Counted from the stretch's first letter, positions 23,921 through 32,100 are shown. The stretch is 37,669 nucleotides of DNA from Phycisphaeraceae bacterium (GCA_019634195.1 JAHQVV010000222.1:1-37669), one strand, 5' to 3'. The notes: a model not told the origin generated them from the letters alone. Made by a program: numbers and translations.

Positions 23921-26629
23921 ATGGTCGAGCCACAGTTTTACCAGCTCAACAGCCGGATGATCCCGCTGCGCGATATCCTCCCCGGCGCCGCTAATCTGTA
24001 TCAACGCTGCCTTCTCCTAGTGCTGTGGCCGCTCTGGAAATTTTTCCGGGTCAACACGCCGATCACGACCGAGGCGATCAATGCCCCGGAACTCGGGCCC
24101 TTCCGTGTGCCGGCATCTGATTTTGCGCCTGCCCGGCAAGAAGGGCTGGCCGAGTTGGATGAGGCGGCCCGCCGATTGGGCTATGAGCCGGTCGCCTGGT
24201 ACCAGGCGCACGACCGCCAGACAGCGACCGAGTTTTATGTCGTGCTCTACCGATCCGCCGACGCGAGGGCGATCGCTTTGGCCAAGCAGCGTGTGTGGAA
24301 GTACATCCACCCACCAAGGGTCGATACCGAGTTGGCACTAGTCTCGCGTGACCCCTCGGGCGGCCTGGTTCGGAGCGGGACGACGGGGCCAGACCTGTCG
24401 CGCGTCCTCGGCGTGACGACGCATGTCATGCGGGGAGCAACGTTTGAAGATCTCGACACCGCGCATCGTTCTAAAGCGTCTGCCACCGGCTACGACCGGC
24501 TCGACCACGATGATCGAGCCTTGGAATTGCATGAAGCGTTGCACGCGATGGACCGCGATGCCAATCTTGCGCAGGGGATCTACACCGAGCCAGATCCCGG
24601 GCTAGTGATTGTAGAAGATCTATCGGCCGCCTCATATACAACGGGGGGCGCCTACGGCACGGTTGCCCTGCCCGCCGCCTTCGAGGCTTCCGACAATGCT
24701 CCGATCCTCAGGGCACTGGTCCACCTCGAACAAAAGAAGTGGTCGTTGTCGTCGTTGCTGATCCTGCTCGCTGTTTCTGTCGGACTATTCGTCGCTGGGG
24801 GTTGGGCGGTCTGGGACCTGAGCCTGGTCCTGATGCTGGTCGGGATCCTGTTCGTGCATGAGTTGGGCCACCTATTGGCCATGAAGCTGTTCGGGTACCA
24901 GAACGTCAAGATGTTCTTCATCCCGCTGATGGGTGCCGCGGTGAGCGGGCGTGCCGTCGATGTCGCGGGTTGGCGTAAGCTCGTTGTGTACCTCGCGGGC
25001 CCGCTGCCGGGCATTGCGCTTGGCCTCGCCGCACTCGCCGGGGCGGTCCTCAATGAGCAGGACTGGCTGTACCAGATCGCCCTCTTAACGATTGTGCTTA
25101 ACGCCTTAAACCTGCTGCCGATCCTCCCGCTGGATGGTGGCCGGGTGATCGACACGACTCTGACGTCGCGTCACCCCATGGCCGACCTGATCTTCCGGGT
25201 TCTCACCGTTTTCGTACTCCTCGTTTTGTTCTTGATCCTGCAGGACAAGATCCTGCTGTTCCTGGGGATTTTCATGGCCATCGGGATCGCTCCTTCGTAT
25301 AAGATCGCGAAGGTGGCGATCGGGCTGCGCCAGGGCCCGCGGTTGCCCGACCCCGAAGCGGACCAGTGCGTGCCTCTGGCAGCGGCGGACTTGATCGCGA
25401 CGCGCGTTAAAGAGGTTCTCCCGAAGAGCCTTAGCGCGAAGGCCGCCGCGCAGTACGTGCAGATGATTTATGAGCGTGTGATGTCAAAGCCGCCGGGCCT
25501 GCTGGCGACAACGCTCGCCCTGCTGGTTCAGTTCGGCGCATTCTTTGGAAGCGTCGCGGGGATCATCCTGATCCTTGCGGTTGGGCCGTATGGCTATTGG
25601 GGGCAGGACTATATCGAGGAGCCGCTGGCGCACGCATATGACCCGCAAGACCGAGGTGACTGGCCCGCCGATACCGCCGCAGTCCACCGTGATTCCTTGA
25701 TCACGTTGGTGGTGGCCTGCGCGGATGCGGACCAATCAGAGCGTATCGCAGGTCGTCTCGCTCAACAGGCCGCGGGCGAAGCCGGGCTATTGCGTCTTGG
25801 GCCGGTGCTCTTGATCGATCTCGACGGGGCGAGCCCGCTGCGCGCATCATGGATTGATCAGCTCGAGTCCGAGGCCGAGATGGTCCTGGTGCAGACTTCA
25901 GATGTGACGGTTCGCTTCAATGTCTCGGCGGTCGCTGGTGACGAGCCGCAGGCCGAGGCACTTGCCCAATCGTTCAGTACGCTATTGCCCCTTGGGCAGA
26001 ATCACACGATGGTCCCGCCTTGGCACCCCGACCCGTCGCGGTTCGAACCCTTTGAAGACGCACGGCGGACGTACGCGTTGGTGGCCGGTTTTACACTGGA
26101 TGACCCGGTTTACGATGAAGAGCGGGCGGAGCGTGAGCAGCGATTGAGCGCCAAGCATCAAGCGGCGATTAAACGCGGCGATCCCGAGCTGATCCGCAGC
26201 ACCGAAGAAGACCTCAATCAGTATAGGGCCGAGCGATACGGCGACGAGATCGATCTCGCCGCCGCGCAGTTCGGTGACTCACTGGACCCCGCGGTTGTCC
26301 AGGCCCTGCGGGATCGGCCGCAGTACGTGTGGAACGAGCAGGCAACGGACGCTAACTACGAGGCGTTTGGGAAGCAATTGGACCAGTGGCATATCGGGCT
26401 GGGGCGGCTGCTCGGAGCCAGCAGCGTGGACGACCCTTATCGCGGGGCGTCACTGCTCGGCGGCTATTTTTATTCCGGGGGTGAACAAGTCTGGATGCGA
26501 GACCTGGTGTTGGATCACCCGACGCTCGGCTTGCCGATGATGCTGGATTGGCTGATCAAGCAAGGCTATGGGGAGGTTCGGTTTGAACCGATCGATCCGT
26601 TGCAGGGCACCGACTTTTTGGGCGAGTGA
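23921..26629 (+). CDS. Large M50-like site-2 protease-type membrane metalloprotease
   Basis: A 902-residue protein starting at the ATG at 23921, with AAAGG about 8 nt upstream. Its core is an M50-like intramembrane protease: zinc motif VHELGHLLAM (HExxH, about 313-317) in a membrane helix, and NLLPILPLDGGR (about 397-408), the conserved NxxPxxPLDGG motif supplying the third ligand. About five or six membrane helices surround them. Uniquely long extra parts flank the core: a soluble N-terminal region of about 280 residues and a C-terminal region of about 370 residues after a further membrane helix (about 481-503). Neither resembles a PDZ domain. Typical site-2 proteases are about 350-450 residues. 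Substrate is unknown. Confidence 0.85.
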   Translation: MVEPQFYQLNSRMIPLRDILPGAANLYQRCLLLVLWPLWKFFRVNTPITTEAINAPELGPFRVPASDFAPARQEGLAELDEAARRLGYEPVAWYQAHDRQTATEFYVVLYRSADARAIALAKQRVWKYIHPPRVDTELALVSRDPSGGLVRSGTTGPDLSRVLGVTTHVMRGATFEDLDTAHRSKASATGYDRLDHDDRALELHEALHAMDRDANLAQGIYTEPDPGLVIVEDLSAASYTTGGAYGTVALPAAFEASDNAPILRALVHLEQKKWSLSSLLILLAVSVGLFVAGGWAVWDLSLVLMLVGILFVHELGHLLAMKLFGYQNVKMFFIPLMGAAVSGRAVDVAGWRKLVVYLAGPLPGIALGLAALAGAVLNEQDWLYQIALLTIVLNALNLLPILPLDGGRVIDTTLTSRHPMADLIFRVLTVFVLLVLFLILQDKILLFLGIFMAIGIAPSYKIAKVAIGLRQGPRLPDPEADQCVPLAAADLIATRVKEVLPKSLSAKAAAQYVQMIYERVMSKPPGLLATTLALLVQFGAFFGSVAGIILILAVGPYGYWGQDYIEEPLAHAYDPQDRGDWPADTAAVHRDSLITLVVACADADQSERIAGRLAQQAAGEAGLLRLGPVLLIDLDGASPLRASWIDQLESEAEMVLVQTSDVTVRFNVSAVAGDEPQAEALAQSFSTLLPLGQNHTMVPPWHPDPSRFEPFEDARRTYALVAGFTLDDPVYDEERAEREQRLSAKHQAAIKRGDPELIRSTEEDLNQYRAERYGDEIDLAAAQFGDSLDPAVVQALRDRPQYVWNEQATDANYEAFGKQLDQWHIGLGRLLGASSVDDPYRGASLLGGYFYSGGEQVWMRDLVLDHPTLGLPMMLDWLIKQGYGEVRFEPIDPLQGTDFLGE

Positions 26630-26636
26630 CGATCGG

Positions 26637-26663
26637 CCTGCCCTAGCGCTGCGCGGCGGCAGG
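26637..26663. terminator. Hairpin between convergent M50 and rsmG genes
   Basis: CCTGCC (26637-26642) pairs with GGCAGG (26658-26663) in the 40-bp gap between two convergent stop codons. It could end both transcripts. No T-run follows on either strand, so this is only a candidate. Confidence 0.3.
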
Positions 26664-26669
26664 AACTGA

Positions 26670-27386
26670 TTACAGCGGGTCTTTCTTTGGCACGCCCGGC
26701 AACCTTGGGTACTCCGGCGGCGTGCTCGAGCCCTTGATGATCGAAACGATCACCAGGTCATTGTCGAACGATTCGGGGTACGCATCGATCACGGCCAACT
26801 CGCTGGCACCTAGTGCCGTCAGGGCATCACCGGCTTCCTCTAATTCTTGCTCCGCACGCGGCCCCTTCATCGCTAGTACCCGCCCGCCGGTCTGCACCAA
26901 TGGCAGGGCAAACTCGAGCAGCACATTCATCGGCCCGACCGCTCGGTTGATGCACGCGTCGTACGCCTCGCGGTGATCGCTGGACTGCCCCGCCGTCTCG
27001 GCCCGGTCGTGCAGCACGGTGGCGTTGTCCAGGCTCAGCGCCTCAATCGCCCGGCGGATGAAGTCGGCCTTCTTGCCCGTCGATTCCAGCATGGTCAGCT
27101 GCAGGTTCGGCCGAGCAATCGCGACCGGCAGTCCCGGCAGCCCCGCCCCGCTACCGACATCGATCACCCGGCTGCCCGGGTCCAATTCATCCAGCCCCGG
27201 CAGGACCGTTAGCGAATCAATGATCAGCCGATGCCAAGCCGCTTCCGGATCACGGATAGCCGTCAGGTTGGTCGTGCGGTTCTCGTCCAGCACCAGAGCG
27301 AGGTAGCGATCAAGTTGATCAAGCTGTACGGGCGTTAGCTCGATGTCGAGTTCACACAGTTGGTCATGGACAAAACATGGAATCAT
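26670..27386 (-). CDS. rsmG: 16S rRNA (guanine527-N7)-methyltransferase RsmG
   Basis: A 238-residue RsmG (GidB), which methylates G527 of 16S rRNA using S-adenosylmethionine. The SAM-binding motif is VIDVGSGAGLPGLPVAI, preceded by the RsmG-typical WHRLIIDSLTVLPGL. Downstream are NRAVGPMNVLLEF and AMKGPRAEQELEE, both characteristic of the family. Length is slightly over the usual 205-230 because of an added C-terminal Pro-rich tail. No mnmG or parA gene is adjacent, in contrast to many bacteria. It is convergent with the M50 gene. Confidence 0.93.
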   Translation of the reverse strand: MIPCFVHDQLCELDIELTPVQLDQLDRYLALVLDENRTTNLTAIRDPEAAWHRLIIDSLTVLPGLDELDPGSRVIDVGSGAGLPGLPVAIARPNLQLTMLESTGKKADFIRRAIEALSLDNATVLHDRAETAGQSSDHREAYDACINRAVGPMNVLLEFALPLVQTGGRVLAMKGPRAEQELEEAGDALTALGASELAVIDAYPESFDNDLVIVSIIKGSSTPPEYPRLPGVPKKDPL

Positions 27387-27477
27387 ACGGCTTAAGATAT
27401 GTCAATTAGCGGCAGCCTGTTCCCGCGTGACGGTGCCAAGCTGAGATTGGTGTTATTACCGCCGAAATGAATAAACA

Positions 27478-27504
27478 CCCCACATGAAACGATTCCATGA
27501 GGGG
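27478..27504 (-). terminator. Intrinsic terminator at the end of module 2
   Basis: On the minus strand CCCC-T-CATG pairs with CATG-T-GGGG around a 9-nt loop (one mismatch) and is followed by TGTTTATTCATTT. It lies about 30 bp downstream of the pseudopilin stop and would end the module 2 transcript. Confidence 0.55.
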
Positions 27505-27532
27505 CGCGAAGGAGGGTTGGGGATGTCTTGAG

Positions 27533-28339
27533 CTACTTGATTCCCTTGGATAGATAAACATCGTCGAACGATTCGGGCTGCAGGGATTCGTTGTGCCCAT
27601 CAAGGAATGTGATGTTCATACTTCCGTCATGGCGGTCGAGGTCGAAGGCGGTATATCCGCTGTCGTACCGGGTTTTTAGTGTGTCTTTGTCGCCCGACGA
27701 GCCGCTTGCGTTAGGGTAAGTGACCCAGTCGGCGGTCAGGGGTGGCTGGTTGCGTGGCTGGGCGTCTCCAAACAGCATGGTCTTGCTGGAATCACGGACA
27801 CGGTTGATGTTGCCCGCGACGCGGAGGGTGCCGGCTTCCTGGCCGAACACCGCCTCATTTAGCCCGAAGCTGATTGCGCTACGCGGGCCCTTGTAAGAGA
27901 CCGCAACAAATTCGAGGTAGAGCGCCGAATCGGGTACCTGCTCTTGGCGCGGGCATAGGAACGGGGCCATGATGGACAGGTCCTGCTGTTGCTGTTCTAT
28001 CTTGAGGGTCGTGCTCGTGTCGAAACCCAAGCCCATGTAGTCGGCGAGCAAGGCTGGCAGTGTCATCGGGTTGCCAGATCCGTCGTAAGACATCTGTGTG
28101 ATCTGTGCCGGTGTCCGCTGCCATATCTTCCCGGCGATCGGGATGTGCCCATCGTGCTCGCTCTCGAACGCCAAGGTTGCGATGCCCATTTGACGTTGAT
28201 TGGAGGCACACTGGACCGACTGTGCCGACCGCCGGGCCGCGCCGAGCGCTGGCAGCAGGATCGCGATTAGCAGTGCGATGATCGAGATGACTACGAGCAG
28301 TTCGATCAGCGTAAACGCGGATGATGGCTTGCTTCTCAT
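27533..28339 (-). CDS. Type II pseudopilin with prepilin N-terminus and H-X9-DG motif
   Basis: A 268-residue protein with a class III prepilin leader ([17 protein letters not shown], conserved Phe and Glu+5) and the long hydrophobic N-terminal helix of type II secretion pseudopilins. The first 30 mature residues assemble the pilus; the globular part carries the H-X9-DG motif ([13 protein letters not shown]) near its C-terminus, a signature of the large pseudopilin families of Planctomycetota and Verrucomicrobiota. It is the last gene of module 2, behind a terminator from the PEP-CTERM gene, and is the intact counterpart of the truncated gene at 8989-9381. No pilus motor or secretin gene lies in the window. 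Confidence 0.92.
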   Translation of the reverse strand: MRSKPSSAFTLIELLVVISIIALLIAILLPALGAARRSAQSVQCASNQRQMGIATLAFESEHDGHIPIAGKIWQRTPAQITQMSYDGSGNPMTLPALLADYMGLGFDTSTTLKIEQQQQDLSIMAPFLCPRQEQVPDSALYLEFVAVSYKGPRSAISFGLNEAVFGQEAGTLRVAGNINRVRDSSKTMLFGDAQPRNQPPLTADWVTYPNASGSSGDKDTLKTRYDSGYTAFDLDRHDGSMNITFLDGHNESLQPESFDDVYLSKGIK

Positions 28340-28385
28340 GGGTTACCCTTCTTTGTAATTGTGACTCAGCGAGTTTGATTGATGG

Positions 28386-28416
28386 AAAAACCCGATGCCG
28401 TGCTGACGCCATCGGG
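28386..28416 (-). terminator. Intrinsic terminator after the PEP-CTERM gene of module 2
   Basis: On the minus strand CCCGATG pairs with CATCGGG (7 bp, 12-nt loop) and is followed at once by TTTTT. It sits 17 bp downstream of the PEP-CTERM stop and matches the position of the terminator at 9423 in module 1. Confidence 0.7.
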
Positions 28417-28432
28417 CCGAAAAAAGGAAGAG

Positions 28433-29131
28433 TCAACCGCGGCGGCGAGCGACCAGTAGGCCCGCGAGGCCGAGCAGTGCCAGGCTGCTTGGTTCGGGGA
28501 CTTGGTTGAAGCTGAGGTTGTCGACTGCGTAGCGGCCGTTAATCGGGTCGCCGACCGCGTCAAAGGCCAGCGTGTAGCTCTCGCCGGCTGCGCCCGTGAA
28601 GCCCGGAGTGACAGTCACAACGTCAGAGTTGGGGTTGGTTAGTGTGACCTGTTGGCTCCAAACAACGTTGTCCGAAGAATCGGTCAGGGTCAGGTCCCAA
28701 ACGCCGCTGTCCGAAGTCTCTTCGGTATTGCCGAAATCAAATGAGTTGAGGACTAGAGCAAACCCCGGGTCAGCCGAGAACCCGATCGTGTGGTTGTCGG
28801 TGTCGAGCTGCGCAATACGAGGGATACCGCCTTCGTTGTCCCAGTCCCCGCCTCCCGCTGTCTGGTCTTCAATCTCACTAAAAAAGCCGGATGTATGGAC
28901 GTCCCATGCGTCGTCCCACGTCAGCGTGATATTCGGCGTTGCGCCGTTGGAAATAGTTAGGCCGTTGGCGTCGGCGCTAGCGTTTGAGCCGAAGCCAGAT
29001 GCGATAGCGGTGTTGCTCCCGCCGATTTGACCGAAACCGAGGGTGGTGGCATGCCCGGCAGGTGCTAAACACGACACGGCAGCGAAAGCGGCGATGGAAA
29101 GGGTGAACTGTTTGTTGATGAGTTTTTTCAT
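28433..29131 (-). CDS. PEP-CTERM surface protein of module 2
   Basis: A 232-residue protein with a Sec signal peptide (residues 1-28, MKKLINKQFTLSIAAFAAV..., cleavage after GHA) and a PEP-CTERM sorting tail ([14 protein letters not shown], hydrophobic helix, ARRRG). The body between is a beta-rich domain rich in Gly, Asn, Ser, Thr and Asp. It has no clear LamG signature, so it is not a close copy of the module 1 protein although its place in the module is the same. It probably is exported and anchored at the surface by an exosortase encoded elsewhere. GGAG lies about 9 nt before the ATG. The 460 bp upstream hold a leader hairpin and a small ORF. Confidence 0.9.
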   Translation of the reverse strand: MKKLINKQFTLSIAAFAAVSCLAPAGHATTLGFGQIGGSNTAIASGFGSNASADANGLTISNGATPNITLTWDDAWDVHTSGFFSEIEDQTAGGGDWDNEGGIPRIAQLDTDNHTIGFSADPGFALVLNSFDFGNTEETSDSGVWDLTLTDSSDNVVWSQQVTLTNPNSDVVTVTPGFTGAAGESYTLAFDAVGDPINGRYAVDNLSFNQVPEPSSLALLGLAGLLVARRRG

Positions 29132-29164
29132 AATCGTTAATCTCCAAATGAGGTTTGGTTCAAG

Positions 29165-29194
29165 CCGGTGTCGACGCGTGTCGAACCGTACCGG
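29165..29194 (-). promoter_or_regulatory. Nested hairpin in the 5' leader of the module 2 PEP-CTERM gene
   Basis: CCGGT (29165-29169) pairs with ACCGG (29190-29194) around an inner stem TCGAC (29171-29175)/GTCGA (29180-29184) with loop GCGT. It lies about 34 nt upstream of the ATG, so if transcription starts upstream it would form in the mRNA leader. A role in translation control is conjecture. Confidence 0.35.
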
Positions 29195-29383
29195 CGCGTA
29201 TCAAAAGCAAAATGGTTTTTCTTACAAAGGGCTGTGGCCTAAGATCATCTCGCCCTGTGAAGGGGATTGACCCTGCTTCTCCTTTCCTGTTTTTTAGACG
29301 TATTCATATCGGTGGCCTAGTGGCATTGACCGGTCCCAGCATCACACGTGTTCGTTAGTCAATACAGATCAAAACGATATGTA

Positions 29384-29412
29384 AATCATTAAGTAATCAA
29401 TTGCTAATGATT
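29384..29412. promoter_or_regulatory. AT-rich perfect inverted repeat, possible operator or weak terminator
   Basis: AATCATTA (29384-29391) and TAATGATT (29405-29412) are exact reverse complements separated by 13 nt. The repeat overlaps the stop codon of the small ORF at 29397-29528 and lies in the 460-bp gap upstream of the PEP-CTERM gene. Such an AT-rich palindrome is unusual in this GC-rich sequence and may bind a regulator. Confidence 0.35.
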
Positions 29413-29528
29413 AGGTGGGGCTGGTGCATACCAGGCCCATCTCGTACGCCATTTGTCGGGGTGAACTGGGGCCAGACGCTACACAGCCACCAAGGAATTG
29501 AGTCGTTAGTACGACGGCGATGAAGCAT
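29397..29528 (-). CDS. Possible small protein of 43 residues, module 2
   Basis: The ATG at 29526-29528 has a perfect Shine-Dalgarno, AGGAGG, about 6 nt upstream and opens a frame of 43 codons ending at TGA 29397-29399. The product (starting MLHRRRTNDSIPWWLCSVWP) is basic, Trp-rich and resembles nothing I know. It lies 63 bp after the FecR-LamG stop and 265 bp before the PEP-CTERM start, all on the same strand. The strong ribosome binding site in an otherwise gene-free gap is the only support. No equivalent exists in module 1. It could instead be a leader peptide. Confidence 0.35.
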   Translation of the reverse strand: MLHRRRTNDSIPWWLCSVWPQFTPTNGVRDGPGMHQPHLIISN

Positions 29529-29591
29529 TCGTATCCTCCTAATAGAATTAGTCTTCCTAAACCTGTGCCAATCGTCTGTTCATGATGATGC

Positions 29592-31400
29592 TTACGGTTT
29601 GCCCGCATCGTGGAGCAGTTGGATGTCGTCTTCGCTAAGTTCCCGGCGTGCGATGAGCAGCTCGCTCATCTCGCCATACAGAGGCCTTAAGCCGCTTTGG
29701 ATCGGCGGCTTAAGATCGGGAGATGATGTCCCGACTAGCAGTGGTGTGTTGTTTTCTAGAGACGGGAGCGTCTGATCCGCTTGATGAACCAATCGTCCGT
29801 TGACGAAATAGCGCAGGCGTGAACTGTCGCTTGTTACCGCGAGGTGGGTCCATGTAGAGCTGTTTGCATTGATCTCGGGCGTTTGCTGAAATCCTTGCAC
29901 AGCATTGTCGTCCGTGCCGGCGCCAAACTGGAAGCGGGTTTTGTCTGGGCTGGAGCCTCTCACTGCAGAAAATTGGTAGTTCAGGCGCATTGGCGGGATT
30001 TCACGCTTGCTTACCAGAGTGTTCCATGTTTGATGTGCCGGGTCGAGTTTGACCCACATCGCAATCGTCATCGGCCCCGTGATGTCTAGTGCGTCGCTGT
30101 CTGGCACGACAACCCCTCGGCAGCGGCCCCGGTCATCCACCCCAAACCGCAGTGCACGGGTCTCTTGGAAACGGCCGGAAACCCATTGGGGAGTGGCGAT
30201 CTTATGGCCATCGCCCAGCCGTCCATCCCCAGCCTGCAAGACGCCGTTGGACCGATTGATGAGCTTAAACTGATCGGCGTCCATGCGATCAAATAAATAG
30301 TAAACCACGACTTCAGGGTCGCGCCGCATCATGTAGGTCATTGTCAACCAGCGGTGGTAAGCCGAGCCCTTGTCTGCGTGTACTCGCGCATTAAATTCCC
30401 GGGCGAGTACATAATGCAGTTCATTCGCGGGCATGCGACGCACATGCAGGGCCTTGTCGATCACCGCCGCGCCGCCCTCTGTAAACCGCATTGGTGCAGC
30501 GGTATCGCCGTGCTTATCTAAAGCTAGTTCTACCTCGCCGTTGAAGACGTCCAGCCGGGTTTGGCCTTGGTCGTCCACTTCGACACCGAACTCGGTGCCT
30601 AGATCGGTGATCGTGGCCTGACTCGTCAGCACGTCAAAGCCCTTGCCCCGGGTATACACCGAGGCGCTCAGCCGGCCATAGTTCAGAAGGATTGCTTTCT
30701 CGGATTCAAGCTGGACCGAGACCGGCCCCTGGAGCAAGACTTTTGCGCCGTTTAGCATTTCTAGCTCTACGAGCCCATTGTCCAAGGACAAGGCTTGGCC
30801 TGACATGACCTGGGCCCCGGTTCCTGGTGCATCTTCGGTTCCCTCGGCCCAAACCGCGTTACGCACGCGCAGTATCCTTGCGACTGTTATGGGGTGTTCT
30901 GCCTCGGCCGATATCTCTAAGGCGGGACTAGATGGGGGGGGAGAAAAGATCTGCCACAAACTGAAGCAAATCGCTAGCATTGCCGCGATCCCGCCGTACA
31001 CCACCCAGTGGGGGATCACAACGACGATGGGTTTTTTTGTCGTGCTGTTATCAGCATTTTGTTGGTTAAGCTCTTTACCCTGTCGCGGGTCCGCTTCGGG
31101 AGGAGTTTGGTCCAAAACGATGATTCGCGTATTGGCCTCTTGTTCGGCACGCTGTAGCTCTAGCAAGGCTTTGGACGATTCGCGAAGGTCTGTGCGGTTG
31201 TCGAGCCCGTAAAGGGGCGCAGCCATCACTTCTGCCGACAATTGTTCCTGGTAGCAGATCGACACGAAGCGATCTAAGAGGACGGGGTCTCGTTTCAGGT
31301 CCTCTGCTAGTTCTTGGGCCTCTGTGTCAGTGGGGCTTGCGTCAAGGTATCTCAGCACCCTCACTGTGAACTCATTGTCGTATTCAAGATGATCAGGCAT
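29592..31400 (-). CDS. Membrane FecR-LamG protein, probable anti-sigma/sensor of module 2
   Basis: A 602-residue protein with the same architecture as the gene at 10344-12251. The N-terminal 120 residues are helical and charged (VRVLRYLDASPTDTEAQELA, then DLKRDPVLLDRFVSI). A single membrane helix lies at about 130-152 (VVYGGIAAMLAICFSLW). The FecR-type domain has the signature TDLGTEFGVEVD (265-276), and the C-terminal LamG domain runs from about 375 to 600. The start ATG overlaps the end of the sigma gene by 8 bp, so the pair is translationally coupled. By analogy with FecR-type regulators the short cytoplasmic region would bind the sigma factor and the LamG domain would sense an external, probably polymeric, ligand; this is inference. 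Confidence 0.88.
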   Translation of the reverse strand: MPDHLEYDNEFTVRVLRYLDASPTDTEAQELAEDLKRDPVLLDRFVSICYQEQLSAEVMAAPLYGLDNRTDLRESSKALLELQRAEQEANTRIIVLDQTPPEADPRQGKELNQQNADNSTTKKPIVVVIPHWVVYGGIAAMLAICFSLWQIFSPPPSSPALEISAEAEHPITVARILRVRNAVWAEGTEDAPGTGAQVMSGQALSLDNGLVELEMLNGAKVLLQGPVSVQLESEKAILLNYGRLSASVYTRGKGFDVLTSQATITDLGTEFGVEVDDQGQTRLDVFNGEVELALDKHGDTAAPMRFTEGGAAVIDKALHVRRMPANELHYVLAREFNARVHADKGSAYHRWLTMTYMMRRDPEVVVYYLFDRMDADQFKLINRSNGVLQAGDGRLGDGHKIATPQWVSGRFQETRALRFGVDDRGRCRGVVVPDSDALDITGPMTIAMWVKLDPAHQTWNTLVSKREIPPMRLNYQFSAVRGSSPDKTRFQFGAGTDDNAVQGFQQTPEINANSSTWTHLAVTSDSSRLRYFVNGRLVHQADQTLPSLENNTPLLVGTSSPDLKPPIQSGLRPLYGEMSELLIARRELSEDDIQLLHDAGKP

Positions 31401-31932
31401 TGGTGCGCCTGCCTCTAGGCGATATGCCCAGTCGATCTTGGATGCACTTTCTTAGCGTGGCATGGACGCGGGAGAGCATCACATACGTCGATGTTGTCGG
31501 CCGGTTTAGTTGCTTTGCCAGTTGCTCCCCGGTCATCCCCTCGCTGTACCGGAGATGCACCAAACGCTTAGCGTTGGCTGTGAGTTGGCCGATACAGCGC
31601 TCTAGCGCCTCTCCCTCCTCGGACAGGTGTTTCTCGTCGTAGGCGGACCAAGCATCGTCGAGTTTGGTGGCAAGTTCTTCGTCGAGCGGGAGGCCGCGGC
31701 GGTTATTCTTTTTAGATGCATTGATCGACCGATGCCGGGCAGACAGGCGCAGCCACGCCATCAGGTGCGATTGGTCATTGATTTCGTCTGCCTTGCGGAC
31801 CGCGAGTATCGAAATCTCTTGGAATACATCCTCGGCGATGTGGTAGTCCGGCACAATGCTACGGATGTAAGCCATCAGCTTCACCCGTTCTTCTATCAGC
31901 ACTTGGACGAGTTCATCGGGCGAGATCGCCAT
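31393..31932 (-). CDS. ECF-like RNA polymerase sigma factor of module 2
   Basis: A 179-residue sigma factor with regions 2 (LMAYIRSIVPDYHIAEDVFQ, then HLMAWLRLSARHRSI) and 4 (LVHLRYSEGMTGEQLAKQL with a downstream recognition helix). Same length as the module 1 factor but clearly divergent in sequence, so the two modules are paralogues rather than a recent duplication. The ATG at 31930-31932 has a strong Shine-Dalgarno (GGAGG, about 8 nt upstream). It is the first gene of module 2 and is overlapped by the FecR-LamG gene. It likely recognises its own promoter region (motif at 32002-32013), but this is not shown. Confidence 0.9.
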   Translation of the reverse strand: MAISPDELVQVLIEERVKLMAYIRSIVPDYHIAEDVFQEISILAVRKADEINDQSHLMAWLRLSARHRSINASKKNNRRGLPLDEELATKLDDAWSAYDEKHLSEEGEALERCIGQLTANAKRLVHLRYSEGMTGEQLAKQLNRPTTSTYVMLSRVHATLRKCIQDRLGISPRGRRTNA

Positions 31933-31994
31933 TGTTATATGCCTCCATTAGTAAACACAATCAAGCCTGGAAAAACCTAACATCGATTTGTGAG

Positions 31995-32013
31995 ATTTTA
32001 GTTTTTTGCGATA
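31995..32013 (-). promoter_or_regulatory. Motif shared with the module 1 promoter region
   Basis: Read on the minus strand the bases 32013-31995 give TATCGCAAAAAACTAAAAT, similar to TATCGCAAACTATCAAAAT in front of the module 1 sigma gene. The nine bases TTTGCGATA (plus strand 32005-32013) are identical. They lie 73 bp before this sigma start and 104 bp before the other. A conserved regulatory site for both modules is suggested, not proven. Confidence 0.4.
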
Positions 32014-32085
32014 CTTAGGCGGCATGTGCGCAATGCATAATCTCTTTATCACAAACTGCTTAGTTATCACATCCACGGCATTCTC

Positions 32086-32100
32086 TGCCCCAGCGGGGCA
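32086..32100. other. Perfect small hairpin between rodA and sigma module 2
   Basis: TGCCCC (32086-32091) pairs perfectly with GGGGCA (32095-32100) around a 3-nt loop. Together with the hairpin at 32147 it separates the rodA gene from the promoter region of module 2. It may help stop read-through into the module. Confidence 0.4.

Noticed and set aside
26041-26062. GGTTCGAACCC resembling a tRNA T-loop
   Set aside because: It lies inside the M50 coding sequence and no acceptor or anticodon stem can be formed around it.
29411-29608. A 65-codon minus-strand frame overlapping the small ORF
   Set aside because: It has no ribosome binding site at its ATG and overlaps the end of the FecR-LamG gene; the frame with the perfect Shine-Dalgarno is more likely.
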